A stretch of DNA of 64,000 nucleotides from Parelaphostrongylus tenuis (lineage: Eukaryota > Nematoda > Chromadorea > Rhabditida > Metastrongylidae): NCBI GenBank assembly GCA_019055375.1, contig JAHQIW010007219.1, forward strand, positions 62,001 through 126,000, written 5' to 3'. How positions within the stretch are numbered: the stretch's first letter is position 1; the number at the start of each line of letters is the position of its first letter. A program made the position numbers and the translations under genes. Below, piece by piece: positions 54,491 through 64,000 of this stretch. A model generated the notes under the pieces. That model was not told the origin of the DNA. It saw only the letters and a list, made by a program, of their open reading frames with translations, and made no database searches.

Positions 54491-54894
54491 TATTACGTTT
54501 CTTAGCCTTCGTTTCGAGTGTTTTCGAGATCACGCCCTAACTTTAATAAGAATATTGATTGTTTTTTGAGCAGTGCATGTGGTCTATTCTGGGTACTTTT
54601 ACAGTGCGATACAGGTGTTTGGGAACTGCAGCCTCGCCAGTTGCACGGTGCCTTTCGGTTCGGTCAATTCCGGGATCACATATCGCTTATCTATAGAAAC
54701 CGGTGCTGTAATACTTACACGCGCCGTCAAGTGATAAAATCACCGAACGAGACACTAGATTGCTTTTGGTTAGCAATCGTGAAATTTACCTTTTATCTCA
54801 AATGTTTCTTAAGACCACATTCAAGTTTCAATATGCCTGATAGTTTATTTGAGCCATGCATGTGATCCGTTAATAGCATTTATAGACTGCAAGA

Positions 54895-55196
54895 GCGAAT
54901 GTGGCACAGTGATTAGAAGTGTTCTGTGTCGCACATAAGGTCGATGGTTCGATTCCGAGCTTATTGCACACCAAGCCATCCATCTCTCCGGAGCTGGCAA
55001 ATTGCTATCAGATGAGTTTCAGACTTGTCTGTGAGAATAAGCAGCACTGACTCGATATAGCGGGAAGTCACCGCGAGCCATTGTAAAGGCCAGTTATGCA
55101 TCCAATCACCTCAACGATGTTAAAAATTGAAGACTAATACATGACTCAGCCTTCAAGGATTGATCAACGCTGAGAACTTTATTTGTTTTTATACGA
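54895..55196 (+). mobile_element. tRNA-derived SINE (family S1) with target-site duplication
   Basis: Begins gcgaatgtggcacagtgatt (box A-like) and has a perfect box B, ggttcgattcc, at about 54945. The body holds cagacttgtctgtgagaata and ccgcgagccattgtaaaggc, and it ends in a T-rich tail. It is flanked by a perfect 7-bp duplication, tgcaaga, at 54888-54894 and 55197-55203. It is the best-preserved copy of the family here. Confidence 0.88.
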
Positions 55197-55243
55197 TGCA
55201 AGACACGTGTTTCGGCCTTCCCGCCTCGTCAGCTGTACGATGC
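55196..55243 (-). ncRNA. Hammerhead ribozyme, family B, near-intact
   Basis: On the minus strand the core is CUGACGA (plus complement 55226-55232) followed by stem II GGC/GCC, GAAA, the short ACACGUGU stem III and a GUC cleavage triplet. Stem I pairs GUACAG with UUGCAU, with one mismatch and two G-U pairs. Predicted cut between plus positions 55202 and 55201. The SINE insertion's 3' duplication covers this same site. Confidence 0.6.
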
Positions 55244-55489
55244 TTTTCGGTTCAGTCAGTTCCACAGGAAGATTTCCCTATCTATAGGAATCAAAGCCGT
55301 AGAACTTACTAGTATGATGACATTTCACGATTACCAGCCAAGAGCAATCGACTGTACAACGCTGCCCGGTCGGTGATTTTATCACTTGACGGTGCGTGTT
55401 ATATCATAAAGTTGGTTCATAAAGATAGGAGATATCTACTCTCGGAACTGACTGAATCGAAAGGCACCGTGCATGAGCACTTGACGACG

Positions 55490-57495
55490 GTTAATCATCC
55501 AAAGCAGCAGTGTTCGTTGTTCAACCTTGCCGGACGTCCTAAACGAGGGCTTTAAGGCCGAAATCTCCGGCATTGAGACTTGTTCTTTCCCCTACAACTT
55601 CTTTGATTTTATCGACTACAGCTCGTCGAGAAAGAACCTTTTCCAGCAATAACGCAATAAAGCCCGAACTTTGATTGTATCGTTGAATATGACGGAGGCT
55701 CGAACAAAGTGCGAATAAAGACGATTAATATCTAGGCCATTAATGAGAAAATACCACATAAGAAACTATGACATTCTTATGATATGTATAGGAATTATCT
55801 CATTTTTATTTGCTCCGGAACACTCTTTCCAACCGTAGAAAAAATGATAGATAAGAAAGTAAGAAAGATAAGAAAATAGAAAATGATAGATAAGAAAGCA
55901 CTAGTAGTTCTGGCTTTCAACGTTCACGTCATAAGGTTTGCAATTTGAAGAATTTCTGTCAGGAAACACTATCAACTAGCAATCTTCAGACATTGTACTC
56001 CACTGAACTGCCCTTGTAGTGGTGGAGCTAAGAGGTTCACCACAGTCACGTCACATCTATTTCGGACGTCACGCCCCATATGCATCGTTTCCAAGCACCT
56101 GCAAATTAACGGGCTCAAAAGTTACATAGAAGTAGATTTTTCCATTCTCAATACAATTTGAAACGCACTTCAAAACACAAAGTATTAAAGGAACAATAGA
56201 AAGCTCACCTAAAAATTCAGTTTGCTGTCCTCTCACTGATTGCTGATCATCAAATCAAAATTGGTTTCAGTGAGCACAGAAATTTGAACAATTTCAATAT
56301 GGGCAGACTCGCTGTGTGACATACTTCCCGAATGTGAAACGATATTTATGAGTGTTCCTCCAGCATGGTTTGACAGAATGTTTCAAACCTTTCAAAGATC
56401 CGGTAAAGGCACCTTCAATGGTATAACTTTTCTCTAGCGTATTGTCACACGCATCATCAGTGCCACATACCATTCGATTCACCCCCTACAACTACAAGGT
56501 AAGCCATGCATTCGGCAATCAATCACTCTGAAGGTACGCCTCATCAAGTGACCTCTTTTGACGAGGAGCGATAATTCTTCAGCGCCGCTTGTTCGTCTTG
56601 GCAGGGAAGAGCCGTAAGAAACGTGGGTATTGATAAGGAGCACGAGAACGCCGAAACGTACTTATGCTACTAGGGATGCTATATCAGACCTCTGAAAGGT
56701 TTAAAGAATTCTATTAGATTATACAGAATTTTTAACCGCTTGGTAACCAAATGGGCCATATTGACCTATGCGACATTTTGCGCCACCAGAGTTTTCTACG
56801 GCGCAAGCATGAGAAGTGGAGATACTGAGGGAAATTACCTGGCAATTGAAGTTCCAGTAAATCATCATTATCAAATCACAAAATATCACTAAAGAAATTT
56901 CTGTGAAGTTTTCATGCGCTTTCTAATTGAACTAACACCCATGTGTCAAGAAATGTCCTTTTTTTCAACATACAAAAACCCATATCTTCTCATAAACGAA
57001 CACATTTCCAACCATTATTTAACATTCGTGTCTTTCTTTTAGTTTATATTTTTATATTCGTTGAATTGCTTGAGAAATACCAATTCTGAAACTATGCTTG
57101 ATTTGTGGTTCAATGTTCATACTGCGTTTTCCTAACCAATAAAATAAAACGCTTCGCAATCGTAGTCCATTTTTGAACTTCACAGCAGAATTTTTGATGA
57201 TACATAGTGATATCTTAGATTAGATTAGATAGAATATTACATAAGGGACACATGAAGACGTATTTTTAGTAAGAAGACCTTCCAGCTTTCTTGAAAAGGT
57301 CCACTATTCTTACGAATCGAGTGGAATGCAGTCGCATCGCGTGATATGTTTTCGTACTTCCTTGTTTTTGCAGTCAGCAGTGCTTCCTCACTAAACTATT
57401 AGTAATCTTTCAACAGTGAAAATTGGAAAATTTAGCACTGAACCCAATTAGTGAGGAGACCTTAACAGTAAGTTTTACTAGAAAAAAATGAGATT
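55490..57495. other. No recognised gene
   Basis: Low-complexity gataagaaag runs at 55848-55902. A weak hammerhead-like string (ttgataaggagcacgagaac, then gccgaaacgtac) at 56624-56656 lacks the CTGA box. Otherwise nothing supportable. Confidence 0.4.
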
Positions 57496-57503
57496 TTTTG
57501 CTC

Positions 57504-57745
57504 AGGAGCTTATGTGACGCAATGGTTACGGATGCCTTACAGTTTATCCTCACTGGTTCGGTAAATTTCTAGCAAACTTGTCTGGGAGCATAAGCAGCAC
57601 TGGTATATATATCGGTAGACCACCGTGAGTCATTGTAAAGTCTAGATATGTAACAATCACCTCAAACGAAAATATAAATTAAAGACGATGCATGGCGCGT
57701 CCCTCAACCATTCTACAAGGCCAACTGCTTTATCTTTTTAATCTT
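57504..57745 (+). mobile_element. tRNA-derived SINE (family S1), second plus copy
   Basis: Head ggagcttatgtgacgcaatg, body aaacttgtctgggagcataa, gaccaccgtgagtcattgta, and end catggcgcgtccctcaacca match the copy at 54895 module by module, including the final 'ctttatcttttt' tail. Box B is degraded to ggttcggtaaat. Confidence 0.75.
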
Positions 57746-58119
57746 TTGCTCTTGGAGTACGTTGTTTCAATTCTATGGGGACCTTGTTCAATATCATAAA
57801 ACGGAGTTTGGATTCTAAACATACTTCACGCTACGAAAAGATTGAATATCACTGGAATAAGTTCTTTAAGTATATTTTCGTCGAAAGGAGAGCTCATTTT
57901 TCAAACACTGGTACTTTCCAGAAAGCCGCATATTTGGGAAGCTGAGAGTATACTACGGTTGGTAAGAATTCTGAGGCACTTTAATAAGCATAAGATGACT
58001 CCCAAACATATCACGGGAATATTACAGTCTCTTATGAGGGATTTTCCCATTGAAGGCCTAGGTATCATTTGTCTTTATTTTCATTTTGTTACAAGCCTCT
58101 GCCATGTCCAACGATACTA

Positions 58120-58605
58120 CCTTCGTGTTTTATTGCGTCATTATGGAGAAAGGGTCTTTCACAGCGAGCTGCAGACGATGAAATCAACAAAGTTGAGTGG
58201 GAAGGCACAACAAGCAAATCTGTTGCTAGACGCTGGTTTCAACCTTCTCAATGCCGGAGATCCTGATCTCGAAGACAAGCCTCATTCAGAACGTCTAACA
58301 AAATTGAACAAGGCAGATTTGATTGCTGCTTTGGACGATGAACCGTCCTCAAGTGCTCGCGAAGTGGCAACCGAGCTTGATTTTTCTCATACAACATTGC
58401 AATAACTCATTCACAACAGCTTAACTTTGTCCACAAGAAGCCACGAAGAAAAGAGGGCAGAGGAAGAAGATTTTAATTGCGATGAATTTGAAGTAGCATG
58501 TCAAGAGTTCATTGATTTGAAGTTAAAGGAATGGTACTTCGACCAGATCCGAAACTTGGCGGATCGATAGCAGAAAGTCGTAGAAAACCATGCCCTTTAT
58601 CTAGA
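58120..58605 (+). pseudogene. Mariner transposase with its catalytic core deleted
   Basis: The N-terminal paired helix-turn-helix is recognisable: KGLSQRAADDEINKVE in one frame, then after a shift near 58240 NAGDPDLEDKPHSER and LIAALDDEPSSSAREVA, ending SHTTL at 58403 before a stop. Directly afterwards comes KEWYFDQIRNLADR, a stop and QKVVENHALYLE, which match the extreme C-terminus of mariner transposases. The whole DDD catalytic domain between them (normally about 200 residues) is missing, so this is an internal deletion derivative. I found no clear terminal inverted repeats. Confidence 0.75.
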
Positions 58606-58769
58606 ATAATACTTATTACTTTTTACGTGTAATTCATGCATAAATTTTCAACTTCTTACAAGTGATCGGAACTTTCTTACCAACCTGGTTCTTGCCCGGC
58701 TCCTTGCATAAGAGCACGATGTCGTTTGATTACCTACGTGATTTGCTCTCGACATGGGAAATGAAGGAT

Positions 58770-59740
58770 CATTTTTGTAAACCGCGCTCTGTTTCAAGCT
58801 CTTGAAAGAAATGCGCTTCCTAATTAGGCTGAGAGTTGTCGTAGTTATGTGATAGCTTGAGCCAAGGAAATTTGAACTATGAATAATAATTCCGAAATAG
58901 CCTATTTATTGCGTTGTATGGTAGAAGTGATATCATCTTCCACGCCCAAACACTTTACGCTGGGCAGAGCTTTTCTCTGAGAAATTCAATGCACATGTGA
59001 TAATTTAACGTCGGCAATCTAAATGATGTAATTGGTTCCTCAAAAAAACTTTTCATATCGCTGTATCAGCAAAAAGAGCGCTGGGTTTTGCAAACTGGAT
59101 CCTCACCATTTTCCGCACCCTGATTAGAGCTCTTGATGAAAACGCATTTTCTGATTTTTCCAGAATTTTCCAGGCAGCTGATAGCTTAGGTCTCGAGATT
59201 TTTGAAAATCTATTCCATTCTTAAAATGACCTTTTGATTGCGCTGCAACAGCCAAAATAAAATTATGTTTCACACTCAAGCATTTCTCGCCGGAGAAACT
59301 CCTCCTTCAGGTTTTTGGTGATCATTCGATAGCCTAAATTTTGAAAGTTACAACGAATTACCTAGCTTTTGCAAAAGATTGCTCACTGCGCTATAAAAGC
59401 CAAAAAAAAAATATTTGGTTTCTCACTCGTCGCACATTCTTCGCTCCGGTATGCAGATGGAATCGATCACGTAGCGTGAATTGAAGAAAGCCTTGAAAGA
59501 ATGAAGTACACCAAAACTCTCGTGATTTGAGCTGTCGAAAGGATTACTAAAGCTCTTGGAAAATCGGAAGAACGAGTTTTTCTCAAGGGGTCGAAAGAAG
59601 ATGCGTATGACAAAAGAGTATCGAAATGAATCATAAATGCGAATGGAATAGGGACAAACATTAATAAGAAAGCATAAAATTGCTTGATAAAAGTGTGAGC
59701 TATGACTTTTTCGTAAGCACCTGGACCCTTTTCAAAAATG
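58770..59740. repeat. Family C cluster
   Basis: Repeated modules 'gatcattcgatagcctaaat' (59321), 'gcgctataaaagccaaaaaa' (59389) and 'tttcacactcaagcatttct' (59268) correspond to pieces at 18.5-19.5 and 63.4-63.7 kb. Non-coding. Confidence 0.5.
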
Positions 59741-60119
59741 TGGCGTTATAAAAAAGCAGAGATTAATTCCAGGTTGCAGCGCTGAAGCGACATTCATATA
59801 GAGTATAAGTGGATTTATAGAAAGTTTTCACGCATGATACAATAGAATAAGTCTCCTCTACAATTCTATGGAAGTCCCAACTCGTAAAGTTTACTGATAC
59901 TGGAAGTGTTTTCGAATTATCGCTGAAGTGGCATCGCATTGCAATGTGCACTATCATTTTTGACGAACAACGGATCGTTGTTTCACAATAGTTCTGGCAC
60001 GTTCCAATCAAATAAAGCCTAACTGAAGTTTTCCTTCCGCCTTTTCTCTTTAAATGACGATTCAACCGGCTTTACGGACAATAAGAATTCAGTTTTCATT
60101 GCGAAATAAGTGTCACTTA

Positions 60120-60360
60120 TTACGCCACTGAGACGACCTGCACATATCGCGGCGCTGCGCTGTCTCGCTGCCTTCCGCGCAGCAAATCACCGTGGTACCC
60201 AGGGAGTTAACACTTTGACGACCACCGTTGATACGCAGGCGGCGTCGTTCTGTCGCTTGCGCGTCACTCGCTAGCCGTGGCATCTGCGTCTCTGTGCGAA
60301 ACTGTCGATGTGCCTGCGCTCTGCTGCAGCAAGCGCTTTCATTCTACGCCGTCGTCTCAG
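60120..60360. other. GC-rich island
   Basis: Strikingly richer in G and C than the rest of the window, with many CG dinucleotides (for example atcgcggcgctgcgctgtct and gtcgcttgcgcgtcactcgc). It carries no coding frame. It could be the edge of a CpG-containing promoter or a piece of an unidentified repeat. Confidence 0.45.
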
Positions 60361-60444
60361 TAGGTGATTGAGACCGCTGGAAAATTGAGAGTGACAATGA
60401 AGGCAGAGTACACCCTGGGTATGCGGGACCACTTACTAGACAGC

Positions 60445-60690
60445 TGCCCTTATCACTATCACTATCACCACCATTATCACTATCATTACCACTATCATTA
60501 TCACTACCACTATCGCGATCATTATCACTGCAACTATCATTATCACTATCAATATAATAGTCACTATCACTATCATCATACTACCATCATTATTACCATC
60601 ATCATTACCACTATCACCATTATCACTATCACCATTATCACTATCATGATTATCACTATCATCGTTATCCCTGTCATCGTTATTACTAAT
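60445..60690. repeat. (TATCAC)n-type minisatellite
   Basis: About 245 bp of imperfect tatcac/tatcat units. The long open frame across it, rich in His and Tyr or Ile and Thr, is a product of the repeat. Confidence 0.95.
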
Positions 60691-60693
60691 ATT

Positions 60694-60912
60694 CTTAAGA
60701 GAATTGAGTGGTGAGCAAAAACAGAATCGCATACCCGACCAAACCTGTTAAAGGTTGGTGGCTGATAGCTAACATTGAGATGTTGAAGAATGAGTGGTCG
60801 GGCAAATGTGCCTCAGTGGTGCAGTGGTAGAGCGCGCGTCACCGGATAGGATGAAACGTGGGTTCTATAGCCGCCTGAGGTCGTGTTTTTGCTCACCACT
60901 CAATTCTCTTAC
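60694..60912. mobile_element. TIR-bounded element with one tRNA-like cassette
   Basis: Ends: cttaagagaattgagtggtg at 60694 and its complement, caccactcaattctctta, at 60895-60912, extending to about 27 bp of near-perfect inverted repeat. Inside, plus strand: gcctcagtggtgcagtggta (box A-like) and gtgggttctatagccgcc (degraded box B). Flanking actaat on both sides (about 60685-60690 and 60911-60916) may be a target duplication. Same family as 21387-21757. Confidence 0.78.
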
Positions 60913-60954
60913 TAATTTAGAAAACGATATGACATATTTTGAGCCATAGATCTA

Positions 60955-61002
60955 GTGCTATATAGGCGCCTATTTCGTCCTATTGGGACTCATCAGTAGC
61001 AC
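60955..61002 (-). ncRNA. Hammerhead ribozyme (type I), family A, copy 1
   Basis: Reverse complement of the copies at 61466 and 61740, with no visible change in the 48-nt motif. Stem I gtgcta/tagcac, core CTGATGA and GAAA, stem II gtcc/ggac with a CAATA loop. Predicted cut between plus positions 60961 and 60960. Confidence 0.88.
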
Positions 61003-61465
61003 CCTCCTTCGGTTCCGTCGATCCCTTGAGGTGAAATAATCCTCTAAAGGAACCGACGCCGAGTAAAATTAAGCACCCAAAGTAGGATGATGGTATTACC
61101 TGACTTTGTGGTGACCGGCAGTCGAGCTTACGGCTTTTAAAATGAACTATACTTCTGCTATCGACCGCTTTTTTACAGACCCGCTCAAAATGATTTAATC
61201 TGATAAGGATATGACATATTTTGAGCCATAGGTCTAGTGCTATAAAATATGTCATATCCTTATCAGATTAAATCATTTTGATCGGGTCTGTAAAAAAGCA
61301 GTCGATAGCAGAAGTATAGTTCATTTTAAAAGCCTTAAGCTCGACTGCCGGTCACCACAAAGTCAGGTAATACCATCATCCTACTTTGGGTGCTTAATTT
61401 TACTCGGCGTCGGTTCCTTTAGAGGATTATTTCACCTCAAAGGGATCGACGGAACCGAGGGGAGG

Positions 61466-61513
61466 GTGCTACTGATGAGTCCCAATAGGACGAAATAGGC
61501 GCCTATATAGCAC
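61466..61513 (+). ncRNA. Hammerhead ribozyme (type I), family A, copy 2
   Basis: Stem I pairs 61466-61471 (gtgcta) with 61508-61513 (tagcac), six perfect pairs. CTGATGA occupies 61472-61478. Stem II pairs 479-482 (gtcc) with 488-491 (ggac) around CAATA. GAAA is 492-495. Stem III pairs a495-t506, t496-a505, a497-t504, g498-c503 with a four-base GCGC loop. The cleavage triplet is AUA, cut after A at 61507. All invariant core bases are present. The tiny stem III is typical of PLE and retrozyme hammerheads. Confidence 0.9.
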
Positions 61514-61739
61514 TAGACCTATGGCTCAAAATATGTCATATCCTTATCAGATTAAATCATTTTGAGCGGTCTGTAAAAGCAGTCGATAGCAGAAGTATAT
61601 CATTTAAAGCCGAAGCTCGACTGCGGTCACCACAAAGTCAGGTAATACCATCATCCTACTTTGGGTGCTTAATTTTACTCGGCGTCGGTTCCTTTAGAGG
61701 ATTATTTCACCTCAAGGGATCGACGGAAACCGAGGGAGG

Positions 61740-61787
61740 GTGCTACTGATGAGTCCCAATAGGACGAAATAGGCGCCTATATAGCAC
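61740..61787 (+). ncRNA. Hammerhead ribozyme (type I), family A, copy 3
   Basis: Identical in all 48 positions to copy 2 and one repeat unit (274 bp) downstream; cut predicted after A at 61781. Two cuts would release a 274-nt RNA monomer. Confidence 0.9.
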
Positions 61788-61969
61788 TAGACCTATGGCT
61801 CAAAATATGTCATATCCTTATCAGATGAATCATTTGAGCGGGTCTGTAAAAAAGCAGTCAACAGCAGAAATATAGAAAACATCATAACAATGCGGAATGC
61901 ATTGAAAATACTATCATTTCCGAGTATTAGTTATCACTAATCATTATCACTACCATACCTCTTCAAACA

Positions 61970-62365
61970 AGCGCTTTTTTATAGAACTGCTCAAAAGATG
62001 AAATCTCGTAAGGTTAGAACATTGTTTTGAGCTCTTGGGTCTAGTGCTGTACAGGTACCTCTCCTATCGGGATTCATCAGTCGCAACTCTTTTAGTTCAG
62101 CCGATCCCCTGAGGTTAAGTAATCCTCTATAGAGGAATTGACGTTCAGTAGTAAGTCACCCCAAAGTCAGATGATGGAGTTACCTGACATTGCGGTGAGC
62201 GGCAGTCGTGCTCGTAGTTATTACAATGAACCATACCTCTTCCATCGACCGCTTTTCTATAGACCCGCTCAAAATGATTTAATCTGATAAGGTGCTGATG
62301 AATCTCAATAGGGCGAAGAATAGCATTAAACCTAATAGCTCAAGACACTTTACATCCTTATCAGA
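61970..62365. repeat. Family A copy, decayed, with a short inverted end
   Basis: Main part on the same strand as the first unit of the neighbouring locus (gagctcttgggtctagtgct; ccgatcccctgaggttaagt). Its minus-strand ribozyme keeps CTGATGA but has GAGA for GAAA. A short inverted piece at 62287-62365 has CTGATGA (62292) and CGAAG, without stem III. Neither is expected to cleave. Confidence 0.75.
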
Positions 62366-62490
62366 TAATGTGACTATCATCAATACCTCTATCATCACTA
62401 TCAATTTCACTATCATCATTGTCACCATCATCATAATCACTGTCATCATTATAACTTTCACTATCATTATCACTATCATTAATTCCCAAG
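62366..62490. repeat. (TATCAT)n-type minisatellite
   Basis: Imperfect atcatcactatcat units, the same type as at 60445-60690. A shorter run lies at 62825-62885. Each run borders a family A or related element. Confidence 0.9.
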
Positions 62491-62527
62491 ACCGACTGTC
62501 TATTAACCTCGGTATGCTTCAATACAA

Positions 62528-62673
62528 TTTCTGATTTTCTTCTTAAAGCCAAACACGAGGTGTTACAAAAAACTTTATTTGACAGCTGAGGTTTTATAGT
62601 TCCTGAGCTTTTTCAATGTCAAATAAAGCTTATTGTAACACCTCGTGTTTGGCTTTAAGAAGAAAATCAGAAA
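62528..62673. repeat. Compact palindromic element
   Basis: Arms of about 57 bp (62528-62584 and 62617-62673) share tcttcttaaagccaaacacg and cgaggtgttacaa in inverted orientation with only two or three mismatches; the spacer is about 32 bp. The size and high arm identity suggest a young MITE or foldback element. No target duplication is evident. Confidence 0.9.
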
Positions 62674-63229
62674 CTATCATTGATATTATTCCAATCAGTA
62701 TCGAAAGTATGCTTCATTTTACCAGCTACAAGTTCGACTGTTGGTCACCGAAAACTCTAGCACTGTGTAAGTGCTCTTATGAGACCTCACAAACAGTTTA
62801 AAACAGTGACAGTTATTAGCACTTTCGTAATCATTACCATTGTCAGAAGCATAATCATTATCACTATCATATCAATATCATTATGGTTATCATTTGGAGT
62901 TAGTTTTAGTTTGTCGGTAGTTTTGCCTTTGAAACATAAAAGAAATGTAGATGAATTATGGAAGATATAGAAATCTCTTCACTGAGAATATCTCTATAGA
63001 AACTTTTTCAATAAATTCCATCATTTGATGATGAAAATGCTCTCTAAGAACCACCAGGGTTCGTCTTCCCACATCCATCATGCTGTCTGGAGTCTATCTT
63101 CTCACGAGATTCGCCACCTTTCTCACGGGCGCGACGCTGCCATTACAGTAACTGAGGAGATTTGACGTGGCGCGGTGTGGGGCGAAATGTCCCACATGGT
63201 CCTCAAAGTGTTGAGCGAGGTCTGAAGAT

Positions 63230-64000
63230 AGTTTATTGAAAGGTCTGTAATATATCGGGCACTTATATATTAGACGGCGACAGATGAAAAACTGATGTAA
63301 TTCACTGAACAGGAACTATTCATGGGAGCGTTAGTGATTATTTAAAAGCTTAAATCTCTGACTAAAGCTATGCATGGTCAGTTTTTCAAAATCCCCTTTT
63401 GTAACGCTGTGAAATCCAAAACAAAGATATGTTTCACACACCACGTGTTTTCTCTTATCTCGTTTATATCTGGCTGAACAAAGCTTTTTTCCTAGAGTGC
63501 TAGTACTCACTTAAAAGTACAGGTTTTGAAGAGCTCAAAAAATATGTTTGCTTTTTGGAAACCTCTTTTGATAGCGGTGTAGGAGAAAGAAAATATTTGC
63601 GTTTTGAAACTCCCCGGACAAAGCTCTTCCTCTAGACCATTGGTAATCATTCGATAGCACAAATTTCATTGATTCCAACGTTGTGCTTATTATCTGGAAG
63701 TCTCGTTAGCACGTGAGAATAGATGGCGTTTTACATTTTCGGCAAACTGGTTTATCGGCTAGTCCATGGGTCGGGGCAATTCATCGGCGGCTTGGCCGTT
63801 GAATATGTGAGTTGCAATGTGTTATTTAATTCGTATTTCTTCTCCGTCTTGATGGGAGCTCCAGATAAAATGATATATCAGATACCACGAAAGTTTCTCT
63901 ACACGATGATATGCTTTTCGTGCTTCCAGCGAATTATACGCGTGAGAAGAATGGAGGTACGCGGCGAGTGTGAAACATAATTTCGCTTTGAATTTTACAG
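63230..64000. repeat. Family C repeat, best-preserved copy
   Basis: Modules: gatagcggtgtaggagaaag (63571), gtaatcattcgatagcacaa (63643), tgcttttcgtgcttccagcg (63910), gtgaaacataatttcgcttt (63970). It runs to the window edge. The frame 63723-63980 (85 codons) overlaps it and is probably repeat-derived. Confidence 0.55.

Larger units (their letters stand above)
54500..55480. repeat. Family B copies, one interrupted by a SINE
   Basis: A first copy (54500-54740) has cgtttcgagtgttttcgaga, gagcagtgcatgtggtctat and tgcacggtgcctttcggttc; its ribozyme box is CUGGCGA, so probably inactive. A second copy starts at about 54793 (ttcttaagaccacattcaag), runs to 54894, is interrupted by a SINE, and resumes at 55197 (gcaagacacgtgtttcggcc). 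The joined order equals an uninterrupted copy, which proves the nesting. Confidence 0.8.
60915..61870. repeat. Family A locus: tandem and inverted ribozyme-bearing units
   Basis: One unit lies in one orientation at 60926-61243, and two and a half units in the other orientation run from 61244 to 61870. Landmarks: tgataaggatatgacatatt, gtcctattgggactcatcag, ccgatcccttgaggtgaaat (with small changes), ggtgaccggcagtcgagctt. The two tandem units in the second half have ribozyme cut sites at 61507 and 61781, 274 bp apart. A transcript through 61244 would form a hairpin of about 300 bp. Confidence 0.92.

Noticed and set aside
54518..54865. 115-codon plus frame
   Set aside because: It lies entirely within two family-B repeats.
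56624..56656. Possible hammerhead (gccgaaacgtac)
   Set aside because: The CTGANGA box is not present and stem II cannot be drawn convincingly.
60445..60690. CRISPR-like regular repetition
   Set aside because: Units of six bases without spacers; a simple eukaryotic minisatellite.
60364..60714. Long His/Tyr-rich and Ile/Thr-rich open frame
   Set aside because: It is produced by reading through the (TATCAC)n minisatellite; there is no other coding evidence.
60808..60880. tRNA gene suggested by the box A-like cassette
   Set aside because: Box B has an extra base and the arms do not form a cloverleaf; it lies within a TIR-bounded element found twice.

Overview
This is a gene-poor, AT-rich, repeat-dense stretch of animal genome, most likely from a strongylid (clade V) nematode such as a hookworm relative. 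That placement is an inference. It rests on a near full-length RTE-type retrotransposon resembling nematode RTE-1, Penelope-like element (PLE) fragments, short GT-AG introns, a mariner remnant, and three fragments of a protein family I recall as nematode-specific. I found no intact protein-coding gene: every recognisable coding stretch is truncated, frameshifted or interrupted by stops.

Layout. 1-2295 is a long palindrome (arms about 512 bp) whose loop holds a decayed PLE-like ORF and an inverted pair of tRNA-like sequences. 2.4-8.4 kb holds old dispersed repeats, a lone 145-nt exon copy of the nematode family (7201-7345) and a 5'-truncated RTE tail. 8996-12252 is a near full-length RTE on the minus strand that landed in a (TA)n tract. 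14.5-22.8 kb holds ribozyme-bearing repeat families A and B, a second RTE remnant, a TIR-bounded tRNA-like element and a folded family-B element with an apparently intact hammerhead ribozyme. 25.8-26.6 kb is a PLE 3' end: a GIY-YIG endonuclease followed by a hammerhead. 27150-29186 is a second long palindrome with roughly 615-bp arms. 34.8-36.5 kb is a decayed multi-exon gene of the nematode family, and 37.9-38.3 kb is the start of a PLE reverse transcriptase. 39.5-52.9 kb is almost featureless. 53-55.5 kb is family B with a nested tRNA-derived SINE, 58.1-58.6 kb an internally deleted mariner, and 60.4-62.7 kb a microsatellite-rich cluster holding three identical, apparently intact hammerheads in tandem and inverted family-A units.

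What links the parts. The most notable system is a set of non-autonomous repeats that carry type I hammerhead ribozymes with short stem III, the kind known from Penelope-like elements and retrozymes. Family A occurs as tandem units of about 274-279 bp, one ribozyme per unit, and also as head-to-head copies. In one locus the inversion junction lies within about 1-2 nt of the predicted ribozyme cleavage site. Family B has its own hammerhead, and a true PLE 3' end in the same window carries a third. I infer that PLE-type machinery may have mobilised ribozyme-processed RNAs of families A and B. The window also shows a strong tendency to form palindromes at every scale, from 57-bp arms to more than 600-bp arms.
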